Positions 27,384 through 39,300 of a stretch of DNA of 41,761 bases are shown in pieces. The first letter of the stretch is position 1, and every line of letters starts with the position of its first letter. A program made the position numbers and the translations under genes. The stretch spans positions 1 to 41,761 of the forward strand of contig NMRA01000098.1 of the NCBI GenBank assembly GCA_002633005.1, given 5' to 3'. Source of the stretch: Phoronis australis (taxonomy: Eukaryota; Phoronida; Phoronidae). Below the pieces are notes generated by a model that was given only the letters and a program-made list of their open reading frames with translations, made no database searches and had not been told where the DNA came from.

Positions 27384-30300
27384 CTAAAGAAAAATATTAA
27401 GATATCAGCGAGATAGGTAATTGTGAATGTTGATCTACAACCTCTTACGATGACCATTTGATACCGACCAAAAGTTTCCACGTTTCTTTATAATTTAAAT
27501 GTATATAGGACGTATGATGGTTCAGAATAACAGTTTTACAATTTCGTTTAATGTTCCATCGTGTTAATAAGTTTACATGTCTAATTTATGCACCTTTGAA
27601 TAAATTGCTCAGTATGGTGCTTGGATCAACATTTATGATCAAGGGAGATCAGCACCATGACCTTAATCAAGTTAAAAGCAAGAAAATCATCGTTTAGTCA
27701 ACATATGAACACCACTTTTCAGTGATTCTTCTGAAACCCCCTCGACCCAGTTAACACAAACTCGACTCGGTCTGAACTGACAGAACATGCGCTGCCTTGC
27801 GGGACCAACGAGTCTGGCCGTGAGCTCGGCTGGCTTTCCTTGTATTTATTGCAATTAAGAGAGTCGATTCGGCAAGATTGAAAGCCAAAGACAGATAAAA
27901 GCGACCAAATTAAATGAAGGACCTACCAACGTTACTGAAATATCGTTCCCGGTAGAGTGTAATAGCTCGCCTGCTCTTCATTGAACGGCTAGTTCAAGTT
28001 TTTTTGAGGAGTGTGTGAGGAACCGACGAATATGTTATTTCTTCAGTAAATACAGTTTAAAAAAACAAACTGACTAAAAAGTATCTCACAGTTACATGGA
28101 ATATATTGTAAACGAGTATACAACAGAAAGAAAATAATAAAAGTGTTAATTTAGGTGCCTTCACGTTAACGTACTCTCTCCCTAAGTGTAGAACAGGGAC
28201 ATTGGCAGCCGCTCGTGCAACTATTTCCGTGATAACGACAGCTCGCTTACACTCCGCTAATTCTGATCATGTTCTTTCGCCACTTTCTGTTTTCAACTAC
28301 TAGACTTGAGCTACAGCAGATTCACGTGTAGGCAAGTCTTATGGGAAAGTCACTGAGCGGCGTAATGTGATTATGAAATGTGTAAACATGGGCGGCGCAC
28401 CGTAGGGAACTGGGGGGGGGCTATAGCCCCCCTCCCCACTTTTTTCAGTGCTACGTCGCACATGGTCTATAGACGGTGCACACACAGGGGGGCTGAGGGG
28501 CCTTTAGCCCCCCCCACACTATTTTCAATGCTGCGCCGCCCATGTAAAAAGCGCAAACATACATCTATTGCCGCAGGTCGTGGGTCGACGGGGTTGTCGG
28601 TCGTAGGTTGTGGGTTAAGGGGGTTGGGGGTTGTGGGGGCTTTAGGGTGTGCGGGTCCACGGAGTTTTAAAATAATCTACTTTTCAGATTGAAATGAAAG
28701 ACAACATGATGGAATTTTCCAGGAGACTTGTTATTGTTTCTAGTGAGCTCCACAAACGTGAATCATTCAACGAATAAAATATTTTGGGCAACGTGGTCAG
28801 AAACTAATAAACCCGTTTAAGTGTTCTCTCCTCAACTTTAGTCTGTACACTTAAGCTTCAATTGGCCCAAACTGTGCACAAAATGGAAGCTTCGCATGAC
28901 CATTTTTACTGTTAAAGTGTTAAACAAGTTTTAACTCTTAAAAGAGCTTCTCTATTGAAAAATCATTTGATACATGAAAAGGTTTTTGTTCCGTTCTGAG
29001 ACGAACAGTTTCCTATGGTTAAGTATTCTCAATATCTTCACTCAACTTTTTGACTTCCCAACGAAATTATTATTATTATTCAGTAACTTTTCCAGACGTG
29101 AGGGGTGCCGAACGTGCGATAATATCTGGCTTAACTTAACTTTCATTTTGATCAGCCCACCCCAGTCAGGCTAGATACGATCTGATCGGAGATTAGAGCA
29201 ATTATCAAACAAAAGAGCGCAGGCCCTCTAACCATCAACGCCAGAATGGAGTTAATTGGCTACGGGGGGTAAACTTCCCAACTTGTTGTTAGGCTATACA
29301 ATCGAACAAGTTGGGAGCAACGGGATGTCGCCGTCATGAATCAACCGTGTTAAGAACTTTTCAAGTGTGTAAGCGTACACTAACCTTGGCCCAAGTTTTA
29401 CTGTCTTGTACGCATGAAATAGCATTGTTCTGGTCAAGATGTGATCCCGCAACCCCAGTCGTATGACTGTTTTAGTCTAAATTGTAGAATCAATGTAACT
29501 GAAAAGTAGTTGCTCTTCCGGGCACTCGGTTGTAATAAGAATGTACGTAATACATATCAATCTTTATATTCCGCTGCTGGGAATGAAGTAAGATTTTTGT
29601 TTTACAGCACTTTTGGGAAGCCAACTTCTTTTTTGTAATTATTAGTAGGTTCTTAAGTACGTTGAATAACTTTTGCTGCTTGATAGATGTAATTATGTTT
29701 GGAATAAAGTCCCTACGTCTCCTTCATATTTACCCCAACCCCCGCTCCCTTGGTCCTCATTCCCTTATCACTTCATTTCAGTTGTGGTTACTGAGGTTTA
29801 TTTTTGACTTTCATCTTATGTGCATTAACTCTGTAATTTCTCCAACCCAGATATGATGCACAATGCTTTCTAGGTTTGTCTACCGCTGTTCAACGAGCTC
29901 TTATTGTATGCGATGAAATTTATCCAGTTTAAAAATAACAACAAAACAACTATATCAACGATATGGCTATGATGGCATTTCTGATTTGTATCGTCATATG
30001 TCAGTTATGTTGGTTCCGCCTTAACATTATTAAAACCTGGTGTTCGTTTGTACTGTATTGTTTTAAGATACTAACAATTACGTGACAATTAAGAATAGTA
30101 CCATTGTGCTGTCTGCATGTTCCAACGTGGATCCAATACAACTTCTCTCCAACAAATTTCCTTTTGCTCGAGGAGAACCGTTAGTTGCGTCGCTTTTTTC
30201 TGATCTTTGCAAAACGCGCTCACCTTCCACTCTGTGGCATGGGTGATCGACATCGCTTGAGCTTTTTGTTTTTTTGATGACGTTTTCACTCTCATGGGAA

Positions 30301-33300
30301 TGTACTGTGACATTGTCGAGCGCTGTTTCTAAATCATCGATAGCCATTTCAGCCAATGCTGACAAATCTTTAGTGTCCTGTTTCCCCACTTCTGTGCGTT
30401 CCTCGTCTGCAGAAGAAGTTCCTTGCTTTTCTAGTCGTAACCTATCTTCCCCTAGCAATCCAGTGTTTGCTGAGAAAGTTCGCACGTTTACAGTGCAATC
30501 GTCAGTCTGTAGAGAGACTAGTTCTCCTTGGTGTTTGCATTCAACCCTGGATAAACTCGCTTTTTCAGTACTCACGCGTGCGCTTTCTTCACTTATTGGA
30601 TTACTTATATTGGTGTCGTCAATCGACGCTTCACCATTGCAGGTGGATGGAGAGTTTAGTGCAGCAACAGTTTCATCGAAAAGTTCTGACGATGCACTCA
30701 GTTCACGTGGATCACTTCCTTTGCAATCTTTGTCATTGGTGACTATGACACCACTATGTACCGATAGATATCGAGAAGGCGCGCTCGTTTCAAGTCGACT
30801 ACCTTCATTGCTTTGGAGTAAATCTGTAATTTTTCTATGATTACAAAATTCATTGTTCATGGAATCACTGCATTCAGTAGAATACAAGAGAGAAGGAACC
30901 ATCTGTTGAGTGATTTTTGATGGTGTACCCTGTACGTTTCCCGAAGACGTCGGAGCATGCGTCGCCACATAAAAATGACAGGTTCCTGTTTCTCCACTGT
31001 GTTCATTTTTAGATGTACAATCCATTTTTTGAGGTACAGTTGCTGCTTCCTGTACGTCTATAATTAGGGTGTCGACCGTGTGAGGTGGAGATTGTCTTAG
31101 ATTATCGTAATATGTTTCATCATTTGACATTTTTTTAGAACCTCTTTCCTGCTTCGAGCAAGGTAGGCCTGCGTCACTTTTTGCAGTCAGCAAGTTGCAC
31201 GAAACTTCATTTTGCTTCTTCCTTCCAGAGCCTTCCAAATTTAATACAGCCTTTTGAAAAGAGCCGTGCACCGCTTGAGGAATACCACAGTAACTAACGC
31301 CGAGTTTGTTTTGTTCTGAATTTGTTGACTGATCTCGATGTACAAGCTCGTTGTTTGAAAGAGGTACATGTAGACTAGCGGATAACGTGTCCTCCTCAAC
31401 CTTTGTAACACTATCAATCATCCTTGAATTTACTGCTCTATTTTTCGATTCTTTTCTTTCGTTTTCAGGATCGAGAGTGTCGTTCCTGCCTTTTGTGTAG
31501 GCAGTCAAAAATATGTCTTTCACGGCACCACTTTCTTTTTGCGATGTGCCTCCATTATCGCCATTGGTTTTTGCTTCAGTTTCATGCAATTCATGATCAC
31601 GGGAACGAGGTTTCATCATAAACAGATTCGTTTGTTCTACATCGTGATCATTGATCGCGATCTCCTGTTTCGAAGGGAATATTCCTCTTGAAAAAGGCGA
31701 TGCAGCGATGGACACACCGGCTTTGTTTATGTCAAATAACTCTTCCATCATATTCAGCTCTTGTTTTGAAGAGGGTAATGCCTCTCTTCTGGGTGACAAG
31801 ACGGTATGAAAATCTGCAATGCACCTGTTTTCGACTCCACCATTGCACTCCATGCCATTAGGGTTGTCGACAGCCAAGGCACTGCACAATTTCTCCTCTT
31901 CCGTGTGAGTGTCGCTCGTATGGGTATCCAAAAGAATTGTAAACGTTCGCTTCCTGTGGCGTGTGCAAAAACCCACGACAAGGCAACATGCTAAGATCAT
32001 TGTGACGAAAACTATGAGGCAGGAAACAATTATCCAAATAATGTCCAATTTGTTCGTTGAAATGGTTCCTGATTTCCCTGAAAACGTTAACATCTGATTT
32101 TCAAACTGTTTACTCTATATAAAAGACAGCGACACAAACACAGTCAGAACAGTTGAAATTTTAAAATATACATGTAGAAGTACTGTAACGATATATAATC
32201 TGTATTGACCAATGATAGTTTGTTTTTCGACTGACTAATTTTGCCGGTCTTTCTTTTGGAAATGTCAAAATGTGATTTCATTCATTCATTTTTATTACTA
32301 TTCACGTTGAGCAAACTCATCATATTGTCCGTGAATGATTCCAAAAAAGACCCTTACCAACGCAATGAATATCTGACGCGCAAGTCTCAATTTGTATGAC
32401 GTCTTCCTTGATGGTGCAGTTGATGTCACAAGAGTAAACTCGCTGTCTGCGGCCGACTTTGTCCCCGCACGTGACGGTACACTTACTCCAAGGGCCCCAT
32501 TTGTGGAATACTATTGTATAAAACAGTTGCTCTCCATTAAACACGTGAAACCTACTGCCACGCACAACATTGTCTGTGCTGGTGTTTATTTCTGTAGTGT
32601 AGCGAGGATCGTGCTTAGCACACGTGACTAACCTTTATGGTGGTTCGTCACTTGTGATACGGTGGCGATGCTTTACATCTACCTTTACGTTGAAAAATAA
32701 CTTCCACTTGGTCAGGAATTACAACTTTTACAAAATCAACTGAACAGACCGCCAATGCATCCATTGGGATGAAAAGCTGGCACGTAATCTGTTGCCATTT
32801 GCATTGCATCTCTCGAGCTCAGGTCACAAGACCGCACCCATTGCGCTGATCAAGAGCACACAGTTACGATTTCTGGACACCACTCAGCTTGGTGTTCCTG
32901 TTTCTCCTGGGAAGATGCACCTGAAAGATCTAAAGTTTCTTCTAGTCCACTGCGTAGAAGTAACAAGAAATAGCTTCTACCATAGACGTAGAATACTGTT
33001 TATGTGTATGCACACCCACCGGTACACCTCACATTTAACAAAATCTCGTACATACTCACACTCACATGTTACAAGTATACGTACACTATACTCTAATGAA
33101 GGTACACTTTGTCATGCTGTCAGGAAATAAGAATCTGTTACTACAGTGAAACTATGCAGTTTTGCACAGTCTGCACAAAAATGCCAGACTTTTGGGTAGA
33201 ACTTTTTTGCATAGGAGTTTTCGTGTATATGGACAAATCCGATTAAGAAACAGTAAGCATGATGAAAGACTTAAAAATTTTCACACTGCACTAATTATAG

Positions 33301-36300
33301 TTGAAACCAAAATCGCAAATTTTAAATTAGTATAAGATAGCTTAGCAGCGCTGAAACGTCCTGCTGAAGCCATCGATCAATTTCACATGGTCTGCAGTGT
33401 TTTTATGTGTAATTAGCAACGCTTACTCTCCATATTAAAAACCTAATCAAAGGTTCTCACACATGAACCAAAACCATGTTTCTTAAAGATGGCGTTGCAT
33501 GGGGCTTTCAGACAGATAGACGAATTCGTTCACGACAAGCCCATAGCGTGTGCCGTTCGCGTAAAATCTCACCCGAACAGGGAGCCTTGGTGCATGATTT
33601 CTCATCCGTTCCTAGCTGGGTAGCGAAAGACTCGTTAGCAACACCTGGAGGCAAACACTGGCGACTTCTACGCTGAGTACCATTGCCGCAAGTGACTGAA
33701 CATCCACCCCAATCGCCCCAAATAGACCAGAGACTACCAACTGATTTGAAAAGAAGAAACAGTTCTCAGATGGATTCAATATATAAAGTTTGTGAAGATG
33801 ACGTACCACTGTCTTGAAACAATATCGTGTTCAAACTGGAAATCAAAGATGTCCCACTTTCATTCAACCTCTCTCCATATCTCTTCACTTCTCTCTCGAG
33901 ATATAGCTTTTGCCTTCTTCCCCTCCCTCCCCTAAACTGTTTCCCCGCCTTCTACAATACTTAGTCTGTTCCCCCATTGTCGCGACTTTCGTTCTCTCCT
34001 CTTCTGTGTTCACCTTTGTTTCACTCCCATTTATTCTCTTGAACTTAGGTTGATGTTACCTAGAATTCCCGTCGAGTGACTTCCCGTTCCATGTTACTTC
34101 ATTTATAATCCGCCATGAAACTCGGGGAATAAATAACCACATGGCCCTACGTTCACCATTTCATGCACGGGCCGCAAAAATGAATAGGGAAAAGCGGAAT
34201 GGAATAAAAATTGCCATTCTTTGTAACATCAGCCTTATGAACAAAACCAGAGTCTTTGGACCGAGGCCCCTAAACTTTGCTCAAGACTCTTCTACAAACT
34301 ACATAAACGTAAACCCACCAGTTGTAACAGTAATGGTTTGTTTGACGCTCTCTTTATATCCAGAAGGATATTCACTTGTGCACATTACATTGATGAGGTA
34401 TTCAGTTCCTGGAGCAAGGCGGCTGATCGTAAACGTTCTGTTGTCGTCTTTCTTTAATTTGGCAGACAACCACGAAGATGTGACTTCGTTCGTTGAATAC
34501 TCAATGACGTAGTGCGTAAAATAGCCAACCTTAGGTGGCGTCCATTCTACGGTCAACCCGTCGTTGAACACAGTAGCGATAGAGACGTGGGAGGGTGGAT
34601 AAGGGTCTGTTACGAAGAAAAGGGCGACTAAACAAGGTCCTACCAATTGTAAAAGAAGTAAAGCGAAATAGAAAGTTTCCGCCAAGGTACTCAAGAATCA
34701 CTTTCATTCACTGATTGTGGTTTCTGTTGTGAAGCCAGCTTCTGTATCGGCTTCACAGCTTGGACATCATCTGAAATGTTTTAGTTTTGAAAGATTTAGA
34801 TGTTTTTGCTTCAATTTTCTTTAATTCGATCTGTATGCTCACACCCGATCTGTATGTTCACACCCGATCTGTATGTTCACACCCGATCTGTATGTTCACA
34901 CCCGATCTGTATGTTCACACCCGATCTGTATGCTCACACCCGATCTGTATGTTCACACTCGATCTGTATGCTCACACCATGAAACAGTCTCAACAAAGTC
35001 CCGTAAACCTTTTGCGTATTTGTTTCGTTCTTTACTCACAGATGTTTTTCTATCATTTTTTCTTGATTACCAATGACATTTAACGATACTAAAGCCCTTT
35101 AGTGAATCATAATAATTAGGGACTTAGTCCTTAAATTAGGGGCGTTGCATGAAAATATCCCTACTTATTTTCATTAACATTAAGAATTCAACGTAGAGTT
35201 GACTCTCCCTTAGGGTCAAAGCCAAAAATTGACTTAGTAATGAGATTTAAACAGCATAAGAAAGGACAATCAGTGTTTTTACAACCCCACAAATACGCAG
35301 TAGATTGAGGGAACTTAGTTAAGTCCCTACTTAGGATTGTTTCGCGCAACCGAGCACAAAGATCATACAGCAGCTATATTCAGATTCGGAGTTCTAGCAA
35401 TAAGAGATATTTAAGATGCTATCTCAATAAATCGCAAATTGTAGCAAGTGCCACCTTGTGACTTCCTGAAGAACTTGTGTAAAAGTATAATCAGGAAAAG
35501 AGACAGTTTATAAATAAGAAAACATAACAACTGATGCATTTAAAGCAAATGTGAGCATATAAAAAACCTTTAAATTAGTAATTCCAAATATTACGCAATT
35601 GTTATTTGATAGTGAAATGAAAAAATAATAAAAACTGTGCCATATTTTATTAGGGTAACGGTGACATATTATCATACTCATTTCCATAAAAATAGTCTCG
35701 CAAGACAACACTTACGAGAGGTTGTAATGGTAATTGGTTCTCGGATGGTTTCCGGCTCATCGGAAAACCCGGGGTTGTTTGTAACCTAGTCCTTCATGCG
35801 CATATTCACAACTTAATGAGACATGGCATCAAGGATACAACAGGCGAAATCTTTCGTAGAGCCTGGACAACGGGATGGAAAATATACGTTAAAAATGTAC
35901 AAAATTTGCAATTGAATGGCATACTTGTCGTTCAGCACAAAAGGTGACGAACAGGAACGCACTTGTTATTGCGGTGATCAGTTTTGTACTGATGTTGTAT
36001 AAATCTCGATACGACGTAGTTACTGATATCCCGTACAATAGCCCAGCGGACAAGTTAGCGCACGTGCCAGTTGTCTGCAAACCTGATACAAGAACGCGAG
36101 CACCCGACGCCATGTTGAATATTTCTACATTTACCACAGCACACAATAGAATGTAGTGGTCTTTATTTCCCTCTGCATGCTTCCACGTGGCTTTGATTGT
36201 TGACACTGTACTTTCGATAACAGTCACTTCTTTGGCTCTTGCTATAGCTATCACGAGCAAAAATATAATGAATGGGCAACTCACAATTCACTAGGTAATC

Positions 36301-39300
36301 GCTTAACGGCTGCTTTGTGCAAAGGGAGTTTCTTGCGAGTGTGCCCAGATCAAATGAGCTCGTTACCTCACTTGCGCGCATTAGTAAACTTCCTTCCACT
36401 TAGACGTGATTGGTTGATTTGGCTCGAATGTTGATTTGTGGGAGAATGTATCAGTTGGCTAAACCAAATATTCTCGATACATTATACATGTAAGCCAAGA
36501 TTTCTCAACGAAAATGTTTTGCAAGTCTTGCGTCACGGAAGGCGCCCGGTCATGTATACATGCAATTAACGAATATGTAGTTAGTCTCATAAAACCATTG
36601 TCAATCTATTCAAATGTGTTTATTCATTTGCACCATAGTGAGTATCTGTGTTCACGCAAGCTTCACCAAAAAAGTCATCTTCTCCATTTCTTATCTAGAC
36701 TGCAAGACCTCTTTTCTCAAAGCTATTGGCCCATTCTGTAAAGCCAAAGACACATGGATGCGTAAAACCATGCAATCTGACAATGCGTTTGGTTCCAAAA
36801 ACCGAACGTTATGGTGGATAGAAAGTAAAAATAGAATGGTATAGTTCATGACGCATGCATGTGTCATGGGTAATGGTTCCGTTAACGCAACAGAAGTAAG
36901 TCTATGTAGAACTTCATTGTTCGTAACACACGCATACGCTTTGTCTGACAGCATGGTTGTATGTGTACAAATGTTTGTTTCTAACTTTAGGAAGTGCAAA
37001 CAATATTAAATAGAACACTAACACATGCCGGAAACAGATTGATAATCTTACCCGTCCTGCCGTGTTTCACAGCAGGCTCGCTTAGCGAGGCAAATTCTCC
37101 ACCGTGACAGCAACTCTTACTGTACACCATTACACCGAATTCGCTGCCAGGGTCTAGTCTTGCGACAATAACTCTCTCCGCTAGAGGATGTTTCTCCACA
37201 AGAACAGCGGGAAAGTGATTTGAAGGCGAGAAGTATTTGACTACATAAGACGTGAGACTGCCAACTGAGGGTGGTTGCCATCTTACTTCAAACCAATGAA
37301 TAGACGTATCAAGTCGAAGATCTCTCGGAGACTCAGGAACTAAAGTGGGACAGAATTTGCCTATAAATACTGAGAAGATCGAAAATCGGTCGCTAACGAG
37401 CCAAGAAACTGACACAGTTGACTATCCTTTATGTTTGGATTGAGAAACACTTTCAGTTCAGGGGTCTTTTTCGTGAAAAGTGACTTTAGTCAGAAATTTG
37501 GTCTAACAGCTTATTATTTAAAATGACTTATTCTTATTAAAATGACATAGGCAAAAAAATTGAATTTCAGACCTCAAAAGCGAGGCCCCCTATATTAATA
37601 TAGGGGGCCCGGCCGAAAGGAGGCCGGAGAGCTGCTATATTCCTGTTTTCGGAAGGAGTCAAGGTATTTTGCGCCACCTAATAACCATTTTCACTGTTTT
37701 TTGGCATCCGCCTCTCTATCAACCAAACCGCTCTTTAAGATGATTGTAAAAATTGGCATGCATGTATTTTCTTACTATGAAGAGAAAGCCTGNCGGCGGG
37801 GCCACCTATATTAATATAGAAGGCCCCGCTCTCCGGCCTCCCTTCAGCGAGGCCTCCTATATTAATATAGGAGGCCTCGCTTTTGAGGTCCAAAATTCAA
37901 TTTTTTGCCTATGTCATTTTAATAAGAATAAGTCATTTTAAATAATAAGTTGTTGTCTTTTCTCGCTTTACAATTACTGAATAAATGTTTAGCCGTGTAG
38001 TTACTTATGCATCATGGCCTAGAATCAAAACAGCTTATACAAATTATTTCAGCAACAAGCAGTTATGAGTACATTCTCAGTCTTTTCTACTTTTGGTGGA
38101 GTGAGGTTAAAGTATTTTTCTTAAATAGTTGTGTGCACCGTGCGACAGAATTTGTGACGTCAGACACAAATCACTTTTCATGAAACAGGATCTCAGAAGA
38201 AAGAGGACGGTTCACATGTCTTCCCTCCATTTTAAGATCCGTAACTCGGTCGTATATGGTGATTCTCCTGAAAAAGGCCTCAAACTTAAGCTAATGCTTT
38301 CTCTTTTTTTCACTTGAGCTCGGTACTCGAAACTTTGTATAAAACTGCATAATTTTTTTGCAAACAAACACTTTTGCAGGTGTTGCTACATGGTTCTTAA
38401 CCCCGTTGATCAGCGTTTTTGGCAGGGTCAAATTTGCGGTTGACGGATATATTCCAAAAAACGCATGTTTTTCAATTTGAAATAGCGCCTCGAGTTGTGT
38501 TTAGATGCCAATAGGAACATGTTTAGCATTTATTGTAAATGTGCTTGTGTTCATAGTCGTAAAACGTAGTCTCAATTAGATTATCTTATCAGCTCAACTA
38601 GGTCGTTATTGGATGCAACGAGCGTCGGGAAAACCGCTGGGACGCCGGCGATAATGCTAACATTAAAAAACCGCTCAACACATAAAACTGACTGTCTCTA
38701 AATTTGAAGTTCCTGCTTCATTCCTAACAAAAATGTTTAACAAAAGTTTGGAACCTGTTTCTGAAAAATCAGCGCGTAGAATCTGCATTTTAGAAATTGG
38801 TTGCAATTTCACACAAGTGGCTTTCGAGGTGATGTTTAAAATTTGCAATCCCTTTGTAGTCAAAGGTAAAGAGGTTGATTGGGTAAGGAGAAAAAATGAG
38901 ACGCGGACTGGTCCTTTTTATGGAACGTGTGGCTCCAACAAAAGAGCAAATGAGAATGTTTTGTCAAACCCGGGATTTGCCCGAGAGTAAATCGCAATAT
39001 TTCGTCAATATCAAACTCCTCAGTCATCAGCCCACCTCATACACTAGTGTGCAAACGGTCCACCACTAAGCCACGTTGCCCTTCTTTAATAGGCGTAAGA
39101 TGAGAAAATTGGTGCTCACAACCAATCAACTTGACTGATGCCTTATTGCAGTACAGTCACGAAATCAGTGTTTTCTCAAAGTTAGTATCACCTGTTACTG
39201 ACACGGTACAAGTTGCTGCAGAATCTCTTACTGTCACATAGCTCTCGAAGCAAACTCTGACTATGAACTAAGGCACTGGTCAAAAAGGTATGTCAAAATT

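Larger units (their letters stand above)
27384..30077 (-). other. Proposed last intron of the receptor-like gene
   Basis: Contains a MITE (28387-28544), a G-rich tract (28612-28639) and a small hairpin (29277-29315). Otherwise nothing recognised. If the terminal exon is a separate gene, its promoter would lie here. Confidence 0.5.

Noticed and set aside
28378-28692. Open frame of 104 codons over the GC-rich block
   Set aside because: Explained by a MITE and G-rich low-complexity sequence.
30274-30840. Plus-strand 188-codon open frame
   Set aside because: It is the antisense of the serine-rich receptor tail exon and shows no domain of its own.
34787-35083. Tandem 19-residue repeat protein in three frames
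   Set aside because: Pure consequence of a 19-bp minisatellite in an intron.
38675-38863. Minus-strand 62-codon frame inside the receptor intron that could be another domain exon
   Set aside because: No acceptor or donor in phase 1 and no FN3 or TSP1 landmark residues.
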